DNA of 41,431 nt. Origin: JBBQER01 sp052148155. Its GTDB lineage: Bacteria; Actinomycetota; Acidimicrobiia; IMCC26256; PALSA-610. A program made the translations under genes and the position numbers. The notes under the pieces are model-generated. The model was not told the DNA's origin. It searched no databases and worked only from the letters and a program-made list of their open reading frames with translations. The stretch spans positions 1 to 41,431 of the forward strand of contig JBKQIY010000032.1 in NCBI GenBank assembly GCA_052148155.1. The letters run 5' to 3'. This document shows positions 16,102 to 25,395 of this stretch, piece by piece (positions within the stretch are counted from its first letter, which is position 1; each line of letters begins with the position of its first letter).

Positions 16102-17351
16102 TGGACGCTACGCCCTGCCTCGGTCAACTGGGCGGGCGACGGCTGCGATCGCGCCGGTGCCCGGCGTGCGACATTGGCGAGGATCCCGGCGCCCAACATG
16201 GTGATCACCAGTGACGACCCGCCGGCCGACAGGAACGGCAGCGTGATCCCCGAGACCGGCAACAGGCCCACGACCGCGCCGAGATTGATCGCCGCCTGCC
16301 CGACGATCCAGGCGGTCACTCCCGCGGCGAGCAACATGCCGAATCGATCGGGTGCGCTGCGGGCAACGCGGAAACCGACTAGCCCGAGCGCACCAAACAG
16401 GCCCAGCACGAGGAGGCAACCAACGAGTCCCAACTCCTCTCCGATCACCGCGAAGATGAAGTCCGTGTGCGCGTTGGGCAAGAACATCCATTGGGCGCGG
16501 CCCGCGCCCAGCCCGACGCCACTTATCCCGCCGCTGCCGATCGCGATGAGCGACTGCCAGATCTGGTAGCCGGTGTTCGTGTGGTACCTCCAAGGGTGGA
16601 GGAACGCGAACATGCGCGCCCGACGGTAGGACGCCGAGAACGCCAGGCCGGTGACGACGACGATCGCGGTACTGCCCAGCATGGCAAGGTGTAGCCGGCG
16701 CACGCCGCCCACCACGAGCAATGCGAAACCGATCAGCGCGAGCACGATCGCGGAGTCGAGGTCGGGTTCAAGCATCACCAGCCCGGCGAGGATTCCGAGC
16801 AGGAACAGCACCGGCATCCACTGGCGCCAGTTGTGAAGGTGGTCGGCTCGACGGGCCAAAACATTGGCGGCGCAACACAGCAGCGCGAGCTTGGCAACCT
16901 CGGTCGGCTGCACGCTGACCGACCCTGTGCCAAGCCAGCGCCGCGACCCGTCGACCATGATGCCGATGCCTGGCACCAGCACGAGGACGAGCCCGGCGAT
17001 GGAGATCCCCAGCAGCCAGGGTGCCGCGCGACGCCACCAGTGGTAGTCGAAGGACGACGCGGCTACGAATGCGACGACTCCGCCGACGGCCCAAATGAGC
17101 TGACGATCGAAGAAATACCACGACGAGCCGTAGTCGCTGAGCGCCGCGACCGACGACGCGGAGAGGATCATCACCAGGCCGACGATGTTGAGGACGCCGA
17201 CCGTCGCGCACAGGATCACGTACGTGGGTGGTCGGGGCAGCGCCTGATGGCGGCGGACGACCTGAGCGGCGGCCTTCGCGATCGGTGAACCGCGATCGGG
17301 TCCGAACAAACGGAACCGGGGCGTACGAATTCGCGGGGAGATGGCGGTCAC
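16098..17351 (-). CDS. ftsW: FtsW SEDS peptidoglycan glycosyltransferase
   Basis: FtsW polymerises lipid II into septal glycan strands together with FtsI. The 417-residue product has about ten membrane segments. SEDS signatures are visible: VDGSRRWLGTGSVSVQPTE, LEPDLDSA, the extracytoplasmic loop NAHTDFIFAVIGEELGLVG, and SAGGSSLV near the C-terminus. The GTG at 17351 overlaps the murD stop as GTGA and is preceded by AAGGAG about ten bases upstream, so the longer frame to 17447 is rejected. The genes upstream (murD) and downstream (murG) are in the same run. Confidence 0.96.
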   Translation of the reverse strand: MTAISPRIRTPRFRLFGPDRGSPIAKAAAQVVRRHQALPRPPTYVILCATVGVLNIVGLVMILSASSVAALSDYGSSWYFFDRQLIWAVGGVVAFVAASSFDYHWWRRAAPWLLGISIAGLVLVLVPGIGIMVDGSRRWLGTGSVSVQPTEVAKLALLCCAANVLARRADHLHNWRQWMPVLFLLGILAGLVMLEPDLDSAIVLALIGFALLVVGGVRRLHLAMLGSTAIVVVTGLAFSASYRRARMFAFLHPWRYHTNTGYQIWQSLIAIGSGGISGVGLGAGRAQWMFLPNAHTDFIFAVIGEELGLVGCLLVLGLFGALGLVGFRVARSAPDRFGMLLAAGVTAWIVGQAAINLGAVVGLLPVSGITLPFLSAGGSSLVITMLGAGILANVARRAPARSQPSPAQLTEAGRSVQ

Positions 17352-18700
17352 GGGCTGGATGCTCCTTCGACGAGCAGCCCTCGGACCTCGGCTGCGAAGT
17401 CGTCGCCGCGCTCGGCATAATTGGCGTACGCGTCGAACGATGCACACGCAGGTGACAGCAATACCGCGTCGCCGGCACGTGCGAGCTGCGCCGCCGCTCG
17501 CACCGCGTCGTGCATCGACGCGACGGCCACCACGGTCGAGCTCTCGCCGAAGGCTGCAACAATGTCTGTGCTGGCCTCCCCGAACGCGACGACGCCGCGT
17601 ACGCGCGTAGCGGCGCGGGCGAGCACGCCGAGATCGAGGCCTTTGTTGCGACCACCCGCGAGCAACACAACCGAATCAAACGATTCCAGGGCGCGCAGGG
17701 TCGCGTCGGGGTTCGTCGCTTTCGAGTCGTCGTACCAACGCACTCCGTTAGCTTCACCGACCAGCGCCACTCGGTGGGGGAGGGTCGCGTACGATGCCAG
17801 TGCACTGCGGATTCCGGCGGGTGTCGCACCCACCGCGAGTGCCGCTACTCCAGCTGCGAGCGCGTTCGTGCGATCGTGAACGAGCGCGCGGCGCATACCG
17901 GCGACAGAGGCCATCACAGTGTCATCGGCCGTAAGCAGCTGTCCGTCGACCTCGCGGGCGCGGCCGATCGCGTCGGCATTGCGGGAAAAACCGACCGCGC
18001 GAGCGTCAGTCGTGTGGGCGATCATCGACGCATCCGCGTCGTCAGCATCGAACACCAACAGGTCATCGGCAGTTTGGTGGGCGCTGATCCGCGCTTTGTC
18101 CGACACGTAGCGTTCGTAGCTGCCGTGCCAGTCCAGATGATCAGGCGTGATCGCCAGCACGACCGCGACGTGTGGGTGGAACGTCTCCGAGCACGCCAGC
18201 TGGAAGGACGACACCTCGGCCACCAACACGTCGACGTCATCACCTGCCGCGTCGATGAGTGGCCGACCGACGTTCCCGGCAGCAACCGCGCGCCGACCCG
18301 ACTCGTTCAGCATCGCGGCGGCCAATGTTGTGACGGTCGTCTTGCCGTTGGTACCGGAGATCGCGACGATCGGCGCGTGCGCCCGCGCGCCGGCGAGATC
18401 TATCTCGCTGCGAATCGGAATCCCGGAGTCGCGCGCGGCGTCGAGCGCAGGATGGGCGAAAGGAACCAACGGGCTCGGAACAACGAGATCAGCGCTGGCG
18501 ACCGCGATGCGGATCGACTCCACGGAGGGCGTTTCGAGGATCTGCGCGCCGAGATCGTGCGCCTCGATCGCACGGCCGGCGTAGGCACTACTCCCGTTCG
18601 GGACGTCCTCGAGGATCGTCACGTCCCACCCCTCGGCACGCAAGACGCGAGTTACCGCCATCCCGGTTGCCGCCAGACCGATCACGACGACGCGCATCAC
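17348..18700 (-). CDS. murD: UDP-MurNAc-L-alanine-D-glutamate ligase MurD
   Basis: MurD adds D-glutamate to UDP-MurNAc-L-Ala. The 450-residue product starts with a UDP-binding fold (RVVVIGLAATGMAVTRVL). It continues with the ATP P-loop ISGTNGKTTVTTL, then AEVSSFQLA and ITPDHLDWHGS. The C-terminal domain carries YDDSKATNPDAT, LLAGGRNKGLD and LLSPACASFD, all typical of MurD. It begins GTG-ATG at 18700; either codon would overlap the mraY stop (GTGA or TGATG). The stop overlaps ftsW. Confidence 0.97.
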   Translation of the reverse strand: MMRVVVIGLAATGMAVTRVLRAEGWDVTILEDVPNGSSAYAGRAIEAHDLGAQILETPSVESIRIAVASADLVVPSPLVPFAHPALDAARDSGIPIRSEIDLAGARAHAPIVAISGTNGKTTVTTLAAAMLNESGRRAVAAGNVGRPLIDAAGDDVDVLVAEVSSFQLACSETFHPHVAVVLAITPDHLDWHGSYERYVSDKARISAHQTADDLLVFDADDADASMIAHTTDARAVGFSRNADAIGRAREVDGQLLTADDTVMASVAGMRRALVHDRTNALAAGVAALAVGATPAGIRSALASYATLPHRVALVGEANGVRWYDDSKATNPDATLRALESFDSVVLLAGGRNKGLDLGVLARAATRVRGVVAFGEASTDIVAAFGESSTVVAVASMHDAVRAAAQLARAGDAVLLSPACASFDAYANYAERGDDFAAEVRGLLVEGASSP

Positions 18701-19764
18701 TCGAGCCTCGGGCCGAGGAGGCGAAGGAAGTCGGCGTAGAAGATTCCGATCGCGAGTGCGACACAGATGCCGGCAAACAGCCAGAACCGGACCGTCACCG
18801 TGAACTCGGACCAGCCCCCGACCTCGAAGTGATGGTGGATAGGCGCCATGCGCAAGACTCGCCGTCGGAACCCGCGGTAGGAGACGACCTGCGCGACGAC
18901 CGAGAGCGTCTCGAGCACAGGAAGCCCCGCCAGGATCGGCAGCAGGAGTGCCGTACGGGTGAGGAGTGCGAGCCCCCCCATCGCACCGCCGATCGCGAGC
19001 GAGCCGGTATCACCCATGATGATCTGTGCGGGCGCGGCATTCCACCACAAGAATCCCGCGCACGCGCCGAACATCGCGGCGGCCAGAATCGCCTGGTCGA
19101 GCGCCTGAGCCGTCTGCGCGGTTTGGGCCGGCCCAAAGTAGTAGAGGGTGGGGTGACGGAACTCAGTGAATGCGATGATCATGAACGCCGCGAACACGAA
19201 CGCCGACGAGCCGGCCGCGAGTCCGTCGAGACCGTCGGTGAGGTTGACCGCGTTGGCTGTCGAATAGACGATCAGGATGGCGAACACGAACCAGCCCGCG
19301 GTGCCGAGGTTCGTCGACAGCGGTCGTGTGAACGAGAGATGCGTCGAGGTGTGGACGAAGTCAAGCGAAAGCCACGCGAACACGGCGGCGACCGCGACGA
19401 TCCCAAGCGTCTTGCCCCGTTTGCGCAATCCGAGATTGCGGCGAGCACGCACGCCGAGATAGTCGTCGAGGAATCCGACCGCGCCGAGGCCGAAGATGAG
19501 AATCAACAGCGTCCAGCCCGCGGTCGAGAACGCGACCGTCGTGTGACGGACGTGCGCGACGAGATACCCGATTGCCGCCGCTCCGACGATGGCGATACCA
19601 CCCATCGTCGGGGTACCGGCCTTGGCGACATGCGGGTGTTCGATCGGTCCGTCATCGCGGATCTGCTGACCGATCCCACGGCGCCGGAGCTGCGCGATGA
19701 GGATCGGCGTACCGACGAAGGTGACGAGAAATGCCGCGCTCGCCGCCATGAGCATCGCGATCAT
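18697..19764 (-). CDS. mraY: Phospho-MurNAc-pentapeptide transferase MraY
   Basis: MraY attaches phospho-MurNAc-pentapeptide to undecaprenyl phosphate, forming lipid I in the membrane. The 355-residue product has about ten membrane segments and the family's cytoplasmic active-site blocks. These are KAGTPTMGG, GFLDDYLGVR (catalytic Asp pair), NAVNLTDGLDGLAAG, MGDTGSLAIGG and the triple-His PIHHHFE. The ATG at 19764 overlaps the murF stop as ATGA. Confidence 0.98.
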   Translation of the reverse strand: MIAMLMAASAAFLVTFVGTPILIAQLRRRGIGQQIRDDGPIEHPHVAKAGTPTMGGIAIVGAAAIGYLVAHVRHTTVAFSTAGWTLLILIFGLGAVGFLDDYLGVRARRNLGLRKRGKTLGIVAVAAVFAWLSLDFVHTSTHLSFTRPLSTNLGTAGWFVFAILIVYSTANAVNLTDGLDGLAAGSSAFVFAAFMIIAFTEFRHPTLYYFGPAQTAQTAQALDQAILAAAMFGACAGFLWWNAAPAQIIMGDTGSLAIGGAMGGLALLTRTALLLPILAGLPVLETLSVVAQVVSYRGFRRRVLRMAPIHHHFEVGGWSEFTVTVRFWLFAGICVALAIGIFYADFLRLLGPRLE

Positions 19765-21131
19765 GACGCCGCTCCCAGGAGTTGCGCGGCGACAACTTCG
19801 AGCCCGACATCGCGACTCGCCTTCACCAGCACCGCGTCGCCCGCCGCGGCAAGCGCGCTCACGAGAAGAAGTGCCTCGCCCGCGTCTGTCGCGGTGGCGA
19901 CCTCGGGTACGCCGTTTGCGGCGTCAACGATCGCTCGCCCGCCGGCCCCGACCCCGATCAGTACGTCGACACCAAGCTCGGCGGCGCGCCGACCCGCCGC
20001 CGCGTGCGCGTCGTCGCTGTACATCCCGAGCTCGCGCATCTCTCCGAGCACGGCGATCTTTCGACCGGTCGTGGGCACTCGCGCCAACGCACGCAGGGCT
20101 GCGTCCATCGAGGCAGGATTCGCGTTGTACGCGTCGTTCAGCACGGTCACGCCCGAGCTGGTCATCTCGATCTCGAGCCGCCAACGCGCGGGACGCGCCG
20201 CGGCCAGCGCCCCGACCGCGACGTCGAGATCGATGTCAAATCCGCGGTGCGCAACTGCCAGAGCCAGCGCCGCGTTCATCACCTGGTGCTCGCCGTGCAG
20301 CGAAAGACACGCACGTCGGCCGCGCAACGCGAACGACGGGTGGAGGTGCGCGTCGAGCTCAACGTCTTCGATGAGGTAGTCGGCGTCGGCAGCGGAGCCG
20401 ACGGTCACGACCGTGACGTCGGCGTCGGCAACAGCAACGAGCGTCGGCGTCCACTCGTCGTCTGCGTTCAATACCGCGAGACCGCCGGCCGGCAGTGCCT
20501 CGATCAGCTCACCCATGGCTTTGGCCGCACCGTCCGGACCACCCAGATGTTCAGCGTGGGCGAAGCCGACATTCGTGACCACTCCCACCGAAGGCTGCGC
20601 AATCAGACACAGGGCCGCGACGTCGCCGGGAAACCGCTCCCCCATCTCAGCGACAACCACACGCGCTTCGGTCGAGGCGTTGAGCAGTGTGATCGGCAAA
20701 CCGAACTCGTTGTTGTACGACGCCGGACTCGCGTCGCAACCGAGGGGAGCGAGCACCGCCGCCAACATGTCCTTGGTCGAGGTCTTGCCGGTCGATCCGC
20801 ACACTCCGACAACCCGCAGTTCCGGACGCGCGACCCGGGCGGCATGCGCAAGCTCCTGAAGACGGACCAGGACATCGTCGACCTGCACCAGCGCAGCGCC
20901 TAGCGGCACCTCGACCGCGAGGGCCGCCGTCGAAACCAGCGCGACCCGCGCTCCCGCCGCGAACGCGTCGGCGACGAAATCGTGACCGTCTCGTCGGCCA
21001 TGCAGTGCCACGAAACACGCTCCCGGTTCGAGCGCGCGTGAATCGAACGTCCACGACGTCACGACCGCATCGGGCGCGCCCACGACAACACCTCGAGCGT
21101 GATGCGCGATCTCCGCGGCGGTGGTGGTCAC
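19761..21131 (-). CDS. murF: UDP-MurNAc-tripeptide-D-Ala-D-Ala ligase MurF
   Basis: MurF adds D-alanyl-D-alanine, completing the pentapeptide. The 456-residue product has the N-terminal substrate domain with FDSRALEPGACFVAL, and the P-loop GVCGSTGKTSTKDML. It also has NNEFGLPITLL, EMGERFPGD, NVGFAHAEHLG, and the C-terminal NDAYNANPASMDAAL and VLGEMRELG. The GTG at 21131 overlaps the murE stop as GTGA. Confidence 0.97.
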   Translation of the reverse strand: MTTTAAEIAHHARGVVVGAPDAVVTSWTFDSRALEPGACFVALHGRRDGHDFVADAFAAGARVALVSTAALAVEVPLGAALVQVDDVLVRLQELAHAARVARPELRVVGVCGSTGKTSTKDMLAAVLAPLGCDASPASYNNEFGLPITLLNASTEARVVVAEMGERFPGDVAALCLIAQPSVGVVTNVGFAHAEHLGGPDGAAKAMGELIEALPAGGLAVLNADDEWTPTLVAVADADVTVVTVGSAADADYLIEDVELDAHLHPSFALRGRRACLSLHGEHQVMNAALALAVAHRGFDIDLDVAVGALAAARPARWRLEIEMTSSGVTVLNDAYNANPASMDAALRALARVPTTGRKIAVLGEMRELGMYSDDAHAAAGRRAAELGVDVLIGVGAGGRAIVDAANGVPEVATATDAGEALLLVSALAAAGDAVLVKASRDVGLEVVAAQLLGAAS

Positions 21132-22633
21132 GCCAGGGTCTCCAGCTCTTCGCGGGCCACGGCCCGATCGTCGAACATCTCGGTGCGGCCCCCGACGATC
21201 TGCTCGCGCTCGTGGCCCTTCCCCGCCACGACGACCACGTCACCCGGTCGAGCGGCCGTCAGCGCATCCCGAATCGCGGCGCGACGATCGAGGACACGCG
21301 CGACGCGGCTCCCGCTCGGCACGCCGGCCATGATCTCGTCGACGATCGCTGCCGGTTCCTCGGACCTCGGGTTGTCGGTCGTGACGTACACGCAGTCCGC
21401 GCTGCGGGCAGCGATGTCGCCCATGAGCGGACGCTTCGTGCGGTCGCGATCGCCACCGCAGCCGAACACGGCGATCAAGCGACCGCCAGGTCCGACGAGC
21501 TCACGCGCCGCGCCGAGTGCAGCATCAAGCGCGGCCGGCGTGTGCGCGTAGTCGACCAACACGGTGAAGTCCTGACCCGTCTCGATCCGTTCCATCCGTC
21601 CCGGAACGATGGTGGGCTGCTCGAGCCCGGCCACGATCGCATCGAGCTCGAATCCGGCGAGCAGCGCCGTCGCGGCAGCTCCCAGCGCGTTCACGACATT
21701 GAACGAACCGACCAGCGACATGCGGACCGGCACGGGGTTCTCGCTGCACGCGACGAGATCGAATCTGGTGCCCTGCGGAGAGAGCTCGACGCGACGCGCG
21801 GTGACGTGAGCCGAGGGATCGTCAAGCGCGAAGCGCGACACGACGAGGCCTTTCGTCGCGGCTCGTCGGGCGAGCTGCTCGCCGTAGACGTCGCCGACGT
21901 TGATCGCGGCGCGACGCGTGAACACCGGCGTAAACAGACGCGCCTTCGCCTCGAAGTAGGCGTCGACCGATTCGTGGTAGTCGAGATGGTCGTGCGAGAG
22001 ATTCGTGAAGCAGGTCGCGGCGAAGTTCGTGCCGTCTACTCGATGCTGGTCCAGTGCGTGTGACGAAACCTCCATGGCTACGGTCTCGACGCCTTCGTCG
22101 CGCATCTCGGCCAGGACCGATTGCAGCTCGGTTGCCTCGGGTGTCGTATGCGAGTTCGAGAGCACGCGGTCGCCGACGCGCGCCGCGACGGTGCCGATCA
22201 CGCCCGCGACATCGCCGGCTGCCCGGGCGATCGACTCGAGGAGATACGTCGTGGTCGTCTTGCCGTTCGTGCCGGTGGCGCCGAGCACTCGCATGGCGAA
22301 CGCCGGCTCGCCGTGGAAACGCGCGGCGAGCGGACCCAACAGCGCACGCACCGAGCTGACCCGTGCCTGCGGCACGTCGACGGGAACCCACCGTTCCACG
22401 AGGAGGGCGACTGCGCCGCCGGACACGGCCGCCGGGGCGTGGACGTGGCCGTCGGTGACGCTCCCTTTGATGCAGCAGAACAGGGCGCCTGGACGGACGT
22501 CGCGGCTGTTATGGACGACTGAGGTGACCTCGACCGGGGACTGGGGATCGTTGGGTCCGGGGCCATCCCGCAGCTCCAGCACCCCCGCGCCGTCGAACCC
22601 CGCCAGGTCAGCGAGGAGGTCGTGCAGTTGCAC
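21128..22633 (-). CDS. murE: UDP-MurNAc-tripeptide synthetase MurE (meso-DAP type)
   Basis: MurE adds the third stem residue. The 501-residue product has the substrate block VHNSRDVRPGALFCCIKG and the P-loop GATGTNGKTTTTYL. It also has TTPEATELQ, MEVSSHALDQHRVDG, NLSHDHLDYH and YAHTPAALDAAL. The DNPR motif in TTDNPRSEEP marks meso-diaminopimelate specificity, as against lysine, so the organism's wall is probably DAP-type. The GTG at 22633 follows an AAGGAGG ribosome binding site that overlaps the ftsI stop codon (TAAGGAGG), a tight coupling. Confidence 0.97.
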   Translation of the reverse strand: MQLHDLLADLAGFDGAGVLELRDGPGPNDPQSPVEVTSVVHNSRDVRPGALFCCIKGSVTDGHVHAPAAVSGGAVALLVERWVPVDVPQARVSSVRALLGPLAARFHGEPAFAMRVLGATGTNGKTTTTYLLESIARAAGDVAGVIGTVAARVGDRVLSNSHTTPEATELQSVLAEMRDEGVETVAMEVSSHALDQHRVDGTNFAATCFTNLSHDHLDYHESVDAYFEAKARLFTPVFTRRAAINVGDVYGEQLARRAATKGLVVSRFALDDPSAHVTARRVELSPQGTRFDLVACSENPVPVRMSLVGSFNVVNALGAAATALLAGFELDAIVAGLEQPTIVPGRMERIETGQDFTVLVDYAHTPAALDAALGAARELVGPGGRLIAVFGCGGDRDRTKRPLMGDIAARSADCVYVTTDNPRSEEPAAIVDEIMAGVPSGSRVARVLDRRAAIRDALTAARPGDVVVVAGKGHEREQIVGGRTEMFDDRAVAREELETLA

Positions 22634-22642
22634 GGGCCCTCC

Positions 22643-24790
22643 TTATCCGCTCTTTGACGTGTGATCGGGAAGGGTACCGGGCGTGGGCGGAGCGACTCCG
22701 ATGCCGTTTCCGGTCGAGCCGGTACCGCCGCTGGGCCCGCTCACACCGCTGGGACCAGTCGAGCCGCTGGGACCAGTGGGCCCGCTGGGACCGCTGACGC
22801 CGCTGGGACCGGTCGGGCCGCGAAGCGCGGCGGCCTGCGGCACGGGGACGGTCGTGGTGGACGCGGTCGCTGCCTGTCGTGCCTCGGTTTGGCTCGCGGC
22901 CGCTGCTGCAGCGGCAGCCGGATCGACGCAGGTCGTACCCGATGCGGCCGCCGACGCACGGGCGGCGTCGAACTGGACGTTTCCTGGATCGTCGGGCGCG
23001 ACGTCCTCGTGGGTCAGCGCGAACTGCATCACGTCGGCGAACACCGGAGCTGCGACGGTACCGCCGTAGGTACTCGTCGGCTCGTCGAGCACGACAATCG
23101 CCGCGAGCTTCGGGTGGGTGGCGGGCGCGTACCCGATGAACGAGGCCATCGTGCCTGTTGAATAGCCGCCGTCGACGGCTTTGCGGGCGGTTCCGGTCTT
23201 GCCGGCGATCGTGTAGCCGGGGATGGCCGCGCACGCGCCGGTACCAGCACTTACGACGCTGGCGAGCATGCCCGACATCTGCGCGGCGGTGTGCGCCGAC
23301 ACGACCCGATGGCCGGCCGAGACATTGGCCGGATGTCGGATCCCGTCGGCGTCGATGGTCGCGTCGAGCAGATGCGGAGGACGCGTGACTCCACCATTGG
23401 CGATGGTCACGTACGCGTCCAGCATCTGCATCGCGGTCACCGCGACGCCGTAGCCGATCGCGGTCGACGCCAGCCCGGTGGCGTAGTAGTGCGATGGGTC
23501 AAGCAGCAGGCCGGAGGCCTGGCCCGGGAACTGCACCGACGTGGGCGCGCCCAGGCCGAACGAGCGCAGCGCGTGGGACAGGCGGTCCTTGCCCAGACGT
23601 TGCGCAACCTCGATCGTGCCGATGTTCGACGACTGGCGGAGGATGTCTGTGACCGTCATGTGTACGTCGCCGTGCGGGTCGACGTCGGTGAACTGGGTCG
23701 GTCCGACCTGAAGTGCCGACGGCACGTCGATCTCGGTGTCGGGGGTGACGACACCGTCCTGGATCGCCGTGGACAGCGTTATCAGCTTGTTGGTCGAACC
23801 GGGCTCGAAGAGATCCATCAGCGGTCTCGTCGCCTCGGTTGGGGTGGAGGGATGCGGCGGGGTGTTGCCAGTCGCGCCGTCGATCGAAGCCATCGCGAGT
23901 ACGTCACCGTCCGTCGTGTCGACCACAACCGCCTCGCCGCCCCTGGCGTTCGTGGCGGCGACCTCGTCGATCAGTGACTGCTCTGTCTCCCATTGCAACG
24001 GCTCGTCGAGCGAGAGCACGATATCGGTTCCGCGTCGCGCTTCGACCTCGTGCGTCGCGGTGTTCGGTATGTCAAGACCCTGTTGATCGCGCGCCACGAC
24101 AAGCTGACCCGGTCGGCCCTGTAGAAGCGACTGGTACTGCTCTTCGAGCCCGGTCGTCCCGTGCGGGTCTTCGCCGAGCTGACCGATGATTGATCCGGCG
24201 AGTGCGCCGGCTGGATATTCGCGAGCCGGCTCGGCCTCCACACCGATCCCCGGCAAATCCAGCTTCTGCACCTTCGCGACGACACTGTCGGACACTTGGT
24301 GTGCCAAGTATCGGAACTTGTAATGCGTGTCGCTCAACTGCGTTTGCAGGAACTGGTCGCTGACGTGGAGCACGGGGGCGAGCTCGGCCGCGCTGACGAT
24401 CGGATCCCAGACTTGCTGGGGGTCGGCGTACACCGCTGACAGCTCGATCGACATCGCGAGATCCCGTCCGTTGCGATCGAAGATCGTTCCGCGCTGTGCC
24501 GGCAAGTACACCGTATGGACCGTCTGTTCGAGCGACGCGAGCCGATACCGATCGCCGCTGAAGACTTGGAGCTGCGTCACCCTTACGGCGAGAGCCCCGA
24601 ACACGAAGACAACGAGCACGCTGCACGCCGCGAGCCGCTTGGACGGGCGGGCGGCCATGGGCTTCCCGCCACGCCGCAGCCGAGTGACCGCCGGCTGTCT
24701 CTTCGCGGCGCCCGGCCCGCGCGGACGACGGGAAGTCACGCGCGCGGGCGGACGATGCTCCGCCGCACGCTCATTGCCCGGTGTTGTCAA
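22643..24790 (-). CDS. ftsI: FtsI/PbpB septal transpeptidase with collagen-like tail
   Basis: FtsI cross-links septal peptidoglycan outside the membrane. From a TTG start at 24790 it has 715 residues: a basic cytoplasmic tail, one membrane segment (about 52-75), a PBP dimerisation domain (RGTIFDRNGRDLAMS), and a class B transpeptidase domain. That domain has SxxK in EPGSTNK (Ser about 331), SSN in RQSSNIGT and KTG in AGKTGTARK (about 532). A linker rich in Ala and Thr follows. Residues 658-696 are 13 Gly-X-Y triplets, a collagen-like segment not normal for FtsI, then 19 more residues. No PASTA domain is seen. The start is unsure: the TTG overlaps ftsL by 20 bases; GTG at 24739 and ATG at 24658 are alternatives. 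Confidence 0.94.
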   Translation of the reverse strand: MTTPGNERAAEHRPPARVTSRRPRGPGAAKRQPAVTRLRRGGKPMAARPSKRLAACSVLVVFVFGALAVRVTQLQVFSGDRYRLASLEQTVHTVYLPAQRGTIFDRNGRDLAMSIELSAVYADPQQVWDPIVSAAELAPVLHVSDQFLQTQLSDTHYKFRYLAHQVSDSVVAKVQKLDLPGIGVEAEPAREYPAGALAGSIIGQLGEDPHGTTGLEEQYQSLLQGRPGQLVVARDQQGLDIPNTATHEVEARRGTDIVLSLDEPLQWETEQSLIDEVAATNARGGEAVVVDTTDGDVLAMASIDGATGNTPPHPSTPTEATRPLMDLFEPGSTNKLITLSTAIQDGVVTPDTEIDVPSALQVGPTQFTDVDPHGDVHMTVTDILRQSSNIGTIEVAQRLGKDRLSHALRSFGLGAPTSVQFPGQASGLLLDPSHYYATGLASTAIGYGVAVTAMQMLDAYVTIANGGVTRPPHLLDATIDADGIRHPANVSAGHRVVSAHTAAQMSGMLASVVSAGTGACAAIPGYTIAGKTGTARKAVDGGYSTGTMASFIGYAPATHPKLAAIVVLDEPTSTYGGTVAAPVFADVMQFALTHEDVAPDDPGNVQFDAARASAAASGTTCVDPAAAAAAAASQTEARQAATASTTTVPVPQAAALRGPTGPSGVSGPSGPTGPSGSTGPSGVSGPSGGTGSTGNGIGVAPPTPGTLPDHTSKSG
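22703..22819 (-). repeat. Tandem 9-bp-type repeat encoding Gly-X-Y triplets in ftsI
   Basis: On the plus strand, units resembling CCGCTGGGA recur, such as GCCGCTGGGACC and CCGCTGGGACCAGT. They encode GPS, GPT, GVS and GST triplets. Thirteen consecutive triplets have Gly first, and Pro follows Gly in eight of them. This is a coding minisatellite that could change length by slippage. Confidence 0.85.
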
Positions 24791-25385
24791 CTGCCGAGTA
24801 GGGGGTGGGGGGCGGAACGGGCAGACCGACGGTCGAGTCGAACGACGAAGCGGTGAACGGATGGAGCAGAATCACTTCGGGGGCGCGGATCATGCCGAGC
24901 CTCGTCGCGCGGCCCGCGATCGCTTCGGGCGAGGAAAGCGTGGCGACCTGGTCGCGCAGGTTTCCATATTGTCGTTGTTCGTTCGCGAGTTGGCTATCAA
25001 GCTTGTCGAGGGTGAACGCAGACTGAGCTGCGAACACGTGGAACGTGACGAGCGTGAACATCGAGGCCGCGGAGAGAACAGCAACGCCGAGCACGACCAG
25101 CTGCGTGCGTCGGCGACGGTAGAGCATCCCGCGTTTGACGTTCGGCGCGACACGCAGATGAGCGGACCGCTCGACCTCGGGCGGCTCGACTTCGGGACTC
25201 TCGAGTTGTGGATAAGCCTCGGCCGCGAGCGCGCCCGAGATGCTCCCGACGACGAAACCGTCGCGCGGGGTTTCCCCGTCGGCAACGTCTGCGACGGGTG
25301 GCGTCTCCGCGCCGGGCGAGCTCGCGGCGAAGGGGTCGGCAATGAAGTCGCTGGCCGCGGACGCGCTGTCCGAAACTGCCGTCAC
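24771..25385 (-). CDS. ftsL: FtsL-like divisome protein with long N-terminal region
   Basis: FtsL is a small bitopic protein that joins FtsQ and regulates FtsW-FtsI. The 204-residue product has an unusually long acidic, Ala/Pro-rich cytoplasmic part (about 1-95). A basic stop-transfer RRRRTQ leads into a membrane segment (about 103-128, LVVLGVAVLSAASMFTLVTF). A short extracellular leucine-zipper-like coiled coil follows (FTLDKLDSQLANEQRQYGNL), then EAIAGRATRLGMIRAPEVILL, a pattern typical of actinobacterial FtsL. GTG at 25385 is chosen because GAGGAG lies seven bases upstream; it falls just after the rsmH stop region. The identification rests on position, topology and this C-terminal pattern. 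Confidence 0.85.
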   Translation of the reverse strand: MTAVSDSASAASDFIADPFAASSPGAETPPVADVADGETPRDGFVVGSISGALAAEAYPQLESPEVEPPEVERSAHLRVAPNVKRGMLYRRRRTQLVVLGVAVLSAASMFTLVTFHVFAAQSAFTLDKLDSQLANEQRQYGNLRDQVATLSSPEAIAGRATRLGMIRAPEVILLHPFTASSFDSTVGLPVPPPTPYSAVDNTGQ

Positions 25386-25395
25386 AATCCGCTCC

